Notes under the pieces: generated by a model
Databases searched by the model: none
What the model was told of the DNA's origin: nothing
What the model saw: only the letters and a program-made list of their open reading frames with translations
Assembly (NCBI GenBank): GCA_009785015.1
Contig: WQXD01000035.1
Coordinates: forward strand, 1 to 20,686
Source of the DNA: Oscillospiraceae bacterium
Lineage (GTDB): Bacteria > Bacillota_A > Clostridia > Oscillospirales > WRJC01
Length of the DNA: 20,686 nt
Direction: 5' to 3'
Program-made: the position numbers and the translations under genes
Part shown: piece by piece, positions 7,911 to 15,197 of the stretch
Position numbering within the stretch: the first letter of the stretch is position 1
Layout: each line of letters begins with the position of its first letter

Positions 7911-8639
7911 ATGGCAGGCCATTCCAAATGGAAGAACATCATGCACAAAAAAGGAAAAACCGACGCTCAACGAGCCAAGGTGTTCACGAAAGTGGGCAAG
8001 GAAATAACGATGGCAGTCAAGGAGGGCGGCCCGAACCCGGCTTCAAACGGCAAACTCAAAGATCTGATCGCCAAAGCCAAAAGCCTGAATGTGCCAAACG
8101 ACAATATCGAGCGCATCATAAAAAAAGCGAGCTCCGACGACAGCGCCGGATATGAGAATATCGACTATGAGGGCTACGGGCCGGGTGGGGTTGCCGTGAT
8201 TGTGGAGTGCGCCACCGACAACAGAAACAGGACAAGCGGCGACATGCGCCATTATTTCGACAAATACGGCGGGAATCTGGGCGCGACGGGCTGCGTGACG
8301 TACCTGTTTGAAAAAAAGGGCGTCATCGTGGTCGGCGCCGAAGGGGCAGACGAAGAAAAGCTCATGGACGACGCGCTCGAGGCGGGGGCCTCGGATTTCG
8401 AAGCGGAGGACGGCGCCTTTGAGATTTTCACCGACCCCGCGCTTGTTTCGGAAGCGGCCGGCGGGCTCTCGGACCGCGGGTATTCGCTGTTGTCCGCAGA
8501 AGCCGAGATGATCCCTTCGGTGTATGTGAGCCTTGACGATGAGGACGGCGTCGCCAAAATGAACAAACTGCTCGAATTTCTGGAAGACCACGACGACGTG
8601 CTCAACGTCTGGCACAACTGGGAAAACGCCGGCGAATGA
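7911..8639 (+). CDS. YebC/PmpR (TACO1) family protein
   Basis: This 242-residue protein begins MAGHSKWKNIMHKKGKTDAQ, the family signature, and continues with the typical NIERIIKKA and YEGYGPGGVAV segments. Length fits the family. Older work treated members as transcription regulators; more recent reports on TACO1 and bacterial YebC proteins assign a ribosome-associated role that eases translation of proline runs. A strong AGGAGG (7895-7900) lies 10 bases before the ATG. It follows argS by 22 bases, so the two are probably co-transcribed with the proline-rich PP2C protein. Which YebC subgroup it belongs to cannot be told by eye. Confidence 0.95.
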   Translation: MAGHSKWKNIMHKKGKTDAQRAKVFTKVGKEITMAVKEGGPNPASNGKLKDLIAKAKSLNVPNDNIERIIKKASSDDSAGYENIDYEGYGPGGVAVIVECATDNRNRTSGDMRHYFDKYGGNLGATGCVTYLFEKKGVIVVGAEGADEEKLMDDALEAGASDFEAEDGAFEIFTDPALVSEAAGGLSDRGYSLLSAEAEMIPSVYVSLDDEDGVAKMNKLLEFLEDHDDVLNVWHNWENAGE

Positions 8640-8660
8640 ATTTATTTAACTTTTTGTACT

Positions 8661-8687
8661 TTGAATATTAAAAATACCTTATATAAT
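8661..8687 (+). promoter_or_regulatory. Possible promoter for the sortase-to-galactokinase operon
   Basis: TTGAAT (8661-8666) and TATAAT (8682-8687) are 15 bases apart, shorter than ideal. A second TATAAT stands at 8705-8710 without a good -35. The gap between yebC and the sortase gene is AT-rich and shows no hairpin terminator, so read-through from yebC is also possible. Confidence 0.4.
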
Positions 8688-8749
8688 TCATAACATAAAT
8701 GGTGTATAATAGGGTAAAACAAAGCAAGCGGGAAGGTTGTTTGAGTTAT

Positions 8750-9820
8750 ATGGTGTACAAAGTCAAAAGCATGCAGACAGAGCGGCGCAGCGCGCAAATT
8801 CCGCTGAGGCGCCCGGTGCGCGGCGCGGAAAATGCCGCTTTGGTTTCCCCGCCCGAAACCGAGGCGGCCGCCGCGGAGGAAAACATATTTTTTGTCTCCC
8901 TTGCCGGCATGAGTTCCAAGGACATAGAGTTAAACGAAACGGCCCGGAATTACAAAAAGCCCTCGGTCGATTTTCTGCGTTATTTCGTGCTGCTTCTGTC
9001 CTTGTCGATTTTCGTGTTTTCCGGCTACAAGATAGTGGAGCAGCTCCGCTCCTATGTGAAGGCGGCGCAGGCTTCCGAAGCCATACGGAACCTGTTCTAT
9101 GACGACGACGAAGGGGACCTGGAAGCGGTGCAGTTTTTGAGGAAAACAAAATCCAACTTCCCCATACAGGACATACTCTCCCTTCAAAGACAGACCGGCG
9201 AGAAGACGGTGCGCTCCGAAGTGAGCGAAGGGGTGGAGGAAGCCGACAAAATAAGAAGAAGCGTCAAGAAGCTTTCGGATATAAACCCGGACACGTTCTG
9301 CTGGATCAAAGTGCAGCACACCTCGATAGACTACCCGGTGGTGCAGGCCGCCGACAACGACTATTACCTGAAGCGCGATTTCTATAAGCTGTACAGCCCC
9401 GCGGGGGCGATTTTCGCCGACTTCAGGAACAGCAAAAGCATTTTAAACAACCGCCACGTGATAATATACGGGCATAACATGCTCGACAACAATATGTTCC
9501 AGCCGTTGATAACCGCATACGAAAAACGCGAGGACAATTTCAAAACGGGGATAATAGAGCTGATAACCGATGAGGGGATGTACTATTACGAGATCTTTTC
9601 CGTGGGCCAGGAGAATCCCTACTCCGGTTATATACAGACCTATTTCGAGAGCGACGAGCAGTATGTCAAGTTTTTGCAGACGATACAAGCGCGCAGCAAC
9701 TTCCAGAAAAATGTGGTTTTGGACGCGGATTCCAAAATAATAACCCTGTCCACCTGTATCAACGAATTTTGGATCGACAGGCGTTTTGTGGTGCGCGGAG
9801 TTTTGATAGAGGTAAAGTAA
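8750..9820 (+). CDS. Class B sortase
   Basis: This 356-residue transpeptidase would anchor secreted proteins to the cell wall or assemble surface structures. A roughly 75-residue cytoplasmic N-terminus leads to one membrane helix (about 76-93). The sortase domain (about 165-356) has the catalytic His in YGHNM (H242), Cys in TLSTC (C336) and Arg in RRFVVRG (R345 by spacing to SrtB). The WIKV..TSIDYPVVQ segment is typical of class B. ATG 8750 is preferred, with GGAAGG (8731-8736) upstream; an ATG at 8699 lacks a ribosome binding site and would precede the second TATAAT. The N-terminal region is longer than usual. No protein in the window ends in a sorting signal, so the substrate lies elsewhere. 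larC begins 10 bases downstream. Confidence 0.92.
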   Translation: MVYKVKSMQTERRSAQIPLRRPVRGAENAALVSPPETEAAAAEENIFFVSLAGMSSKDIELNETARNYKKPSVDFLRYFVLLLSLSIFVFSGYKIVEQLRSYVKAAQASEAIRNLFYDDDEGDLEAVQFLRKTKSNFPIQDILSLQRQTGEKTVRSEVSEGVEEADKIRRSVKKLSDINPDTFCWIKVQHTSIDYPVVQAADNDYYLKRDFYKLYSPAGAIFADFRNSKSILNNRHVIIYGHNMLDNNMFQPLITAYEKREDNFKTGIIELITDEGMYYYEIFSVGQENPYSGYIQTYFESDEQYVKFLQTIQARSNFQKNVVLDADSKIITLSTCINEFWIDRRFVVRGVLIEVK

Positions 9821-9829
9821 CAACAAATT

Positions 9830-11005
9830 ATGAAGATTTTGTATTTCGATTGTTTTTCGGGGATAAGCGGGGACATGACGCTCGCAGCGCTGCTCGACCT
9901 GTATCCCCAAAATTTTGACTATCTCATATCCCGGCTTGAAACGCTCGGTTTGGAAGGCTGGGAAATCCGACAGAGCCGCCGCGTCAAAAACGGCATAGAG
10001 GCGAATTACATAAAAGTAGAACTATCCCATACGGATACATGCGACCACCCGCACCGCTGCTATGCGGACATCGCGCACATGATAGAGCGCTCCGATATCC
10101 CGGAGGCGGCAAAGGAGCTCTCCAAAAATATATTCCGGCGCATGGCGGCCGCCGAGGCGAAGATCCACGGGGTAACACCCGAGGAGGTCCATTTCCACGA
10201 GGTGGGCGCGGCCGATTCCATAATCGATATAGTGGGCGCGGCAATACTGGCCGACAGACTTTGCGGCCAATACAAAATCGAAAAAATATGCTGTTCCCCC
10301 GTCGGCGACGGTTACGGGTTCGCTGCTTGCGGGCATGGCAAAATCCCGGTGCCGGTGCCGGCCACTGTCGAGATTTTAAAAAACGCCGGCCTAAAGACGC
10401 GCCAGCTCGACGTGCCCCATGAGCTGGCAACCCCCACGGGAGCCGCGATCATCGCCCAGCTCGCGCAGGATTCCGGGCTCATGCCGGAAATGGCAATCGA
10501 AAAAACCGCTTACGGCGCGGGCACCAGGGATCTGGATATTCCCAATGTCTTAAGGGTCGTTTTGGGCGGCACGGATGAAGGCGCCCCAAGGGAAAGCATT
10601 GCCGTGATTGAAACGAATATCGACGACTGTTCGCCCGAAATACTGGCGTATACCATGGAGAGGCTTTTTTGCGAGGGGGCCAGCGACGTTTTTTTCACGC
10701 CGGTCTACATGAAAAAAAACCGCCCGGCGGTAAAACTCACCGCCTTGGCCAAAAGCGCCGCCGCCGAAAAACTCGCCGGGGTCATTTTTTCCGAGACCAC
10801 CGCGATAGGGCTGCGCATGCGCGAGGAAAAACGCATATGCCTTGACCGCGGGCCCGCCTTCGTAAAAACCGCCTACGGCGACTTACAAGTCAAAAAAATC
10901 GAATTCGGGGGAGAAGAAAAGTTAGTCCCCGAATACGAGCACGCGAAAAAACTCGCCGGCGAAGCCGGGGTTCCGCTGTACAAAATTTATGAAAGCGTAA
11001 AGTGA
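9830..11005 (+). CDS. larC: LarC, nickel insertion protein of the nickel-pincer cofactor pathway
   Basis: The 391-residue protein begins MKILYFDCFSGISGDMTLAAL, diagnostic of LarC (PF01969). The EVHFHEVGAADSIIDIVGA segment is also typical. LarC inserts nickel into the pyridinium bis-thiocarboxylate mononucleotide in a CTP-dependent step, the last step in making the cofactor of lactate racemase LarA and relatives. LarB, LarE and LarA are not in this window. The gene is one uninterrupted frame covering the LarC1 and LarC2 parts, unlike the split version known in Lactiplantibacillus plantarum. It starts 10 bases after the sortase stop with a weak, distant AGAGG (9808-9812), which suggests translational coupling. 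Confidence 0.93.
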   Translation: MKILYFDCFSGISGDMTLAALLDLYPQNFDYLISRLETLGLEGWEIRQSRRVKNGIEANYIKVELSHTDTCDHPHRCYADIAHMIERSDIPEAAKELSKNIFRRMAAAEAKIHGVTPEEVHFHEVGAADSIIDIVGAAILADRLCGQYKIEKICCSPVGDGYGFAACGHGKIPVPVPATVEILKNAGLKTRQLDVPHELATPTGAAIIAQLAQDSGLMPEMAIEKTAYGAGTRDLDIPNVLRVVLGGTDEGAPRESIAVIETNIDDCSPEILAYTMERLFCEGASDVFFTPVYMKKNRPAVKLTALAKSAAAEKLAGVIFSETTAIGLRMREEKRICLDRGPAFVKTAYGDLQVKKIEFGGEEKLVPEYEHAKKLAGEAGVPLYKIYESVK

Positions 11006-11010
11006 ATATC

Positions 11011-12504
11011 ATGTCAGAATTAAAATCAAATACTCCCGAAAACCTCGGCATACCGTCGGAGGCGGTGTCAAAATTCGTCGGCCATCTCGAGCGGCGCAGA
11101 TTGTGCCTGCACAGTTTCATGATTTTGCGGAATAAGCAGATAGCCGCCCAAGGGTATTATCCCCCCTTTACACCCGATACCCTCCACCGCATGTATTCCA
11201 CAAGCAAAACCTTCGCAGCTCTCGCCGTCGGGCTTTTGATCGATGAGGGAAAGCTGAAACTAAGCGACAGGGCCGCGGACTTTTTCCCCGAATACAGGCC
11301 GGAAAACCTCCACCCGTATGTCGCGGAGGCGACTGTAGGCGATCTGCTTGTCATGGCGACGCCGTACAGTCAGACCACCTACGGCAGAGACGACAAAAAC
11401 TGGGTGCGGACTTTTTTGAACCGCGCCCCCTCGCATAAAAGCGGGACCGTCTTTATCTACGACACTTCGGGAACGGTCATGCTGTGCGGGATCGCGGAAA
11501 AATTGTCGGGTTTGAGTTTGCTCGACTATATGCGCCCGAAACTTTTGGACCCTTTGGGATTTTCAAAGGATGCGTGGTGCATTGAGCGGCCCGAGGGCGG
11601 GGCCTGGGGAGGCTCGGGGGTTTTGTGCTCGACCCATGATTTGGCCAAGTTCGCGCTGCTTTTGCTTTACAAAGGCAAATGGGACGGAAAACAGCTCATA
11701 TCGGAGGATTATATTGCCCGGGCGACTTCCGCTTTGATCGACAACCGGCTGTCTACAGGTAATCCGGAACTTCAATTCGGGTACGGCTATCAGATATGGC
11801 GCACGAGAAACAACGGATTTGCGACGGTGGGCATGGGGAGCCAGATGTCGGTATGCGCGCCCGACAAGGACCTGGTGTTTTTGGTGACCGGGGACACGCA
11901 GATCATACCAAATGGCAACGATATCATTTTGGACGCTTTCTGGACCGACGTCTACCCGTATGTCACAGATTCGCCGGACGAAAAGCTGCCGGAAAACGGC
12001 GCGGCATATCAAAAACTGCAAAACAAGCTGAACAATCTCGAATTTTTGCCGGCGGAGGGAAAGCGCACATCGCCCAAATCCCAAAAATTGTACAGCGGGA
12101 AAAAATATATCCTCGGCAAAAACCGCATGAACATGTCCGAAGCCCAATTTATCTTCGAGGGGGACGCCGGAGTGATGAAATACTCTAACAACACAGGCAG
12201 CCACGAAATACGCTTCGGCATCTGCAAATACGAAAATGAAATCGGAGAATTTCCCGAAAGCCATTACTTCGGAAAACAAATCGGGGTCCCGAAAGGGAGC
12301 GGTTACAAATACAAGGCATCGGGCGCGTGGTTCGACGACGACACGTTTGTGATTTATCTGTATGTCATAGACGATTATTTCGGGACACTCAAAATCAACG
12401 CGCGCTTTTCTGAAGAGGGCAAAAATATCACCTTGTTTTTGAGCAAGGCCGCCGAATGGTTCTTGGACGAATATGAAGGTATCGCGACAGGGGAGGCAAA
12501 ATAG
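11011..12504 (+). CDS. Serine hydrolase of the beta-lactamase (PF00144) family
   Basis: This 497-residue protein has the SxxK motif STSK (S63, K66) of class C beta-lactamase-like hydrolases, followed by the usual LAVGLLIDEGKLKLSD segment. The second motif, normally Y-x-N, reads YDT (Y150). The third His/Lys-x-Gly motif appears as VGMGSQ. Such variation is seen in esterases and amide hydrolases of the family rather than true beta-lactamases, so an esterase or peptidase role is likelier than drug resistance. Residues from about 340 to the end form a separate beta-rich region. There is no signal peptide, which suggests a cytosolic enzyme. ATG 11011 is chosen; an in-frame GTG at 11002 overlaps the larC stop and is an alternative. 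The kinase gene follows without a gap. Confidence 0.85.
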   Translation: MSELKSNTPENLGIPSEAVSKFVGHLERRRLCLHSFMILRNKQIAAQGYYPPFTPDTLHRMYSTSKTFAALAVGLLIDEGKLKLSDRAADFFPEYRPENLHPYVAEATVGDLLVMATPYSQTTYGRDDKNWVRTFLNRAPSHKSGTVFIYDTSGTVMLCGIAEKLSGLSLLDYMRPKLLDPLGFSKDAWCIERPEGGAWGGSGVLCSTHDLAKFALLLLYKGKWDGKQLISEDYIARATSALIDNRLSTGNPELQFGYGYQIWRTRNNGFATVGMGSQMSVCAPDKDLVFLVTGDTQIIPNGNDIILDAFWTDVYPYVTDSPDEKLPENGAAYQKLQNKLNNLEFLPAEGKRTSPKSQKLYSGKKYILGKNRMNMSEAQFIFEGDAGVMKYSNNTGSHEIRFGICKYENEIGEFPESHYFGKQIGVPKGSGYKYKASGAWFDDDTFVIYLYVIDDYFGTLKINARFSEEGKNITLFLSKAAEWFLDEYEGIATGEAK

Positions 12505-13782
12505 ATGCAATCAAATCTTTTGATCGAAAAAATAGAAAACGGCGAATACAACGAAAAACTGAAACGGCTTTACGGGGACGCCAAAGCCCAGTCCGCGAGG
12601 CGGCGCTGCATCGGCGCCCTTGAGAATTTTAACGCTCTGTACGGCGGAGGGGATGTGGAAATCATATCGGTCCCCGGGAGAAGCGAAGTGCTGGGAAACC
12701 ACACGGACCACAACCGCGGCCGGGTCCTCGCCGCGGCGATAAACCTGGATGTGATCGCAGTGGTCGCAAAGAGCCTCGCGCCGCGCATCCGGATAAAGAG
12801 CGAAGGCTTTGAGGCCGATGATATAGGTATAACAGATCTCGCGGCCCGCGAAAGCGAAAAATTCACTTCCGCGGCGATAATACGCGGGATTTGCGGCAGA
12901 TTTGCCGAAGCGGGCCATCAAATCGGAGGCTTTGACGCCTATACAACTTCAGACGTGCAAAAAGGCTCGGGGCTGTCCTCCTCGGCGGCGTTTGAGGTGA
13001 TGGTCGGTTTTATCTTGAACCGCCAATACAACAACGGCAGAATCTCCGCGCTTGAGATCGCCCGGATAGGACAGTACGCCGAAAACAATTATTTCGGCAA
13101 GCCGTGCGGGCTCATGGACCAGACGGCGTGTTCAACGGGGGGATTTATTTCGATAGATTTCCGCGACTTGGCAAACCCTGTCGTCGAAAAGCTCGATTTT
13201 GACCTTTCGAAATCGGGATACAGCCTGTGCATCGTCTCCACCGGCGGCTCCCACCACAGCCAAAACGACGAATACGCCGCCATGCCGAATGAAATGAAGC
13301 AAATCGCGGCGCACTTCGGCAAAGACGTGCTGCGCGAGGTCGACAGGGCCGCCTTTGCCGAAAATATCGGCGAACTGAGAAAGCGCTGCGGGGACAGGGC
13401 GGTGCTGAGGGCGATGCACTATTTCGCGGAGAACGCGAGGGTGCACGCGGGGGCGGAAGCGCTCAAAGAGGGCAATTTCGAGGGCTTTTTGCGGCTCGTC
13501 GCCTCCTCGGGAAACTCATCGTACAAATATCTGCAAAATGTTTATGACCCGTCGACGCCAAAAGACCAGGGGCTCGCGCTCGCGCTTGCAGTCAGCGAGG
13601 AAGCCCTCGCCAAGATCCCCGCGGCCGTCCGCGTCCACGGCGGAGGTTTCTCGGGCACGATCCAGGCGTTTGTCCCAAAAAAACACGTAGACGGGTATTT
13701 CAAAAAAATCGGCGGGGTATTCGGCGAGGGCGCCTGCTTAGAACTATCGGTGCGAAACGAAGGGGCAGCCGCGGTGATGTGA
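12505..13782 (+). CDS. Galactokinase-family GHMP sugar kinase
   Basis: This 425-residue kinase has the galactokinase signature near the N-terminus (PGRSEVLGNHTDHN, about 57-70), the GHMP ATP-binding loop KGSGLSSSAAFE, the catalytic-Asp segment CGLMDQ (D205) and the C-terminal GGGFSGTIQAFV motif. GalK phosphorylates galactose at C1 with ATP. The Glu of the usual GEHTDY, which touches the sugar, is Asn here (N65), so the substrate may differ from galactose. GGGAGG (12491-12496) lies 8 bases before the ATG, which directly abuts the stop of the preceding gene. No galT, galE or sugar transporter is adjacent. It is the last gene of the sortase run and converges on the next gene 4 bases later. Confidence 0.88.
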   Translation: MQSNLLIEKIENGEYNEKLKRLYGDAKAQSARRRCIGALENFNALYGGGDVEIISVPGRSEVLGNHTDHNRGRVLAAAINLDVIAVVAKSLAPRIRIKSEGFEADDIGITDLAARESEKFTSAAIIRGICGRFAEAGHQIGGFDAYTTSDVQKGSGLSSSAAFEVMVGFILNRQYNNGRISALEIARIGQYAENNYFGKPCGLMDQTACSTGGFISIDFRDLANPVVEKLDFDLSKSGYSLCIVSTGGSHHSQNDEYAAMPNEMKQIAAHFGKDVLREVDRAAFAENIGELRKRCGDRAVLRAMHYFAENARVHAGAEALKEGNFEGFLRLVASSGNSSYKYLQNVYDPSTPKDQGLALALAVSEEALAKIPAAVRVHGGGFSGTIQAFVPKKHVDGYFKKIGGVFGEGACLELSVRNEGAAAVM

Positions 13783-13786
13783 GCTT

Positions 13787-15088
13787 CTAAGCAAAATTGC
13801 TCTTTGCCAATTTTGTGAACCTGTTTATCACGTCGTCTATTTCAAAAAACGGATGGCCGATGAGATACGAATGGAGTTTGTTGTTGAATTTCTCGTGCCA
13901 TTTCGCCCCGATTGCGCCAAAGCCGTGGCACGCGCCGAAAAGGCTGCCCGCGGTGGCTCCCGTGCAGTCGTTGTCAAGGCCCATGGCGACGGTGTTTCCG
14001 ATGGTTTTGGAAAAATCGCCGCCGCCGAGCTGCAAACCGAATATGACAAGGGCGGCGTTGTTGTCGGTGTGCACGCCGCTCATGCCTTCGAAATGGGCGT
14101 CCACAAGGCTTCTCGCGTGGCGGTAATCGCGCACGCTGTCTTTTGTTTCGAGCGCCCACGACACGTCATTGTACAGAAGCGATTCTTTCGGTATCTCGCA
14201 GAGCGCCGCGCTCATGGCCCTAAAGGGGTCCCCTGCGGCAAAGGCCGCCGCGATCGCCGCCGAGAAGAACATCTCTCCGTATATGCCGTTTCGCCTGTGG
14301 CTTATATACGCGTCGTAATACGCCATTTCGGCCGCTTTTTCCGGAAGCCCCGGCGCGAGGTAGCCAAATGGGTCGCTTCTTATGTCCGCGCCTATCCACT
14401 GGACATACGGGTTGTCAATTTCGCCGCATTTGTCCGCGGGTATGCCTTTTTTCAGATTTTTCAGGGCGATGTCCTCCGCGGTGCAGGCATAGGGCAGATA
14501 TTTGAGCCAGCAGGCGCCCACATCCCCGGTATTAAATCCGAGCCCGCAGTCCTCAGCGATCAAAAGGCCGAGCAGGGTGTATGTTATATCGTCGTCCACG
14601 GGCACTCCGTCGAGGCCCTCCAGTGTGAAATCATATGTCGGGTTTACGCCGTAGTGCATGCCGTTCGGGTTTTTTGCCTTGGACCAGTAATGAGTATTCG
14701 GAAATTCGTCCCCTATCCACTTCGCCCACGCTTCCATATCGTCGATTGACCAGAACTCGACCGCCGCCCCCAGGATGCAGCCGCTGACGCGCCCAAAAAA
14801 CGCGCCCTTGAGCCGGTCTGTATAGGTCGCCTCGTCGAAGGCGGTCCACAGCCTGCGCTCTGCGGGATTCCTCAGTTTTTTTATTTCCTTCAGGCAGTCG
14901 GGTTCTTTTGCTGCGAGTTCTTCGCATACGGCTAATTCCCGCATCGATTCGAGCTGTTTTGAAAGGAATCTGTCAGTCTCGCCGATGAGCTCCGCGATTC
15001 CTTTTGCCCCGTATTCGTGCTTGAGTCTCGCGTACTCGTTTAAAAGGTTGATTATGTGCCCTCCGCCGGACATTTTCGGATATGCCAT
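13787..15088 (-). CDS. ADP-ribosylglycohydrolase (DraG/ARH) family protein
   Basis: This 433-residue protein matches the ADP-ribosylglycohydrolase fold (PF03747). The core starts at about residue 91 (DRLKGAFFGRVSGCILGAAVE). VDDDIT (D165-D167) and GLDNDCTGATAG (D372, D374) give the two acidic clusters that bind the metal pair. The family removes ADP-ribose from proteins or small molecules, though some members have other substrates. A helical N-terminal extension of about 88 residues precedes the core and is not recognised. ATG 15088 has a GGGGG box (15098-15102) 9 bases upstream. It stands alone on its strand, and no ADP-ribosyltransferase is visible nearby. Confidence 0.88.
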   Translation of the reverse strand: MAYPKMSGGGHIINLLNEYARLKHEYGAKGIAELIGETDRFLSKQLESMRELAVCEELAAKEPDCLKEIKKLRNPAERRLWTAFDEATYTDRLKGAFFGRVSGCILGAAVEFWSIDDMEAWAKWIGDEFPNTHYWSKAKNPNGMHYGVNPTYDFTLEGLDGVPVDDDITYTLLGLLIAEDCGLGFNTGDVGACWLKYLPYACTAEDIALKNLKKGIPADKCGEIDNPYVQWIGADIRSDPFGYLAPGLPEKAAEMAYYDAYISHRRNGIYGEMFFSAAIAAAFAAGDPFRAMSAALCEIPKESLLYNDVSWALETKDSVRDYRHARSLVDAHFEGMSGVHTDNNAALVIFGLQLGGGDFSKTIGNTVAMGLDNDCTGATAGSLFGACHGFGAIGAKWHEKFNNKLHSYLIGHPFFEIDDVINRFTKLAKSNFA

Positions 15089-15121
15089 TTGTATTTTCCC
15101 CCTTTTTTTGTTTTTTATATC

Positions 15122-15151
15122 ATTATATCACAAACAGCGCGCGAAAGTCCG
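15122..15151 (-). promoter_or_regulatory. Promoter for the ADP-ribosylglycohydrolase-family gene
   Basis: The minus strand reads TGTGATATAAT, with TATAAT at 15127-15122 and the extended -10 TG just before it. The -35 is poor: CGGACT (15151-15146) at an 18-base spacer is the best fit. The extended -10 probably carries the activity. The start point would be about 27 bases before the ATG. Confidence 0.55.
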
Positions 15152-15197
15152 CAAAATTTTGTACGCGCCGTAAATTTTTTTGTAAAAGGAGCAAACA

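Noticed and set aside
11563..12510. 315-codon minus-strand open frame opposite the serine hydrolase
   Set aside because: It is a shadow frame in GC-biased coding DNA; the plus strand has a clear family match and ribosome binding sites.
13783..13815. AGCAA-AA-TTGCT palindrome as a terminator between convergent genes
   Set aside because: The loop would be only two bases, the stem is AT-rich and no T-run follows; it also lies inside coding sequence.
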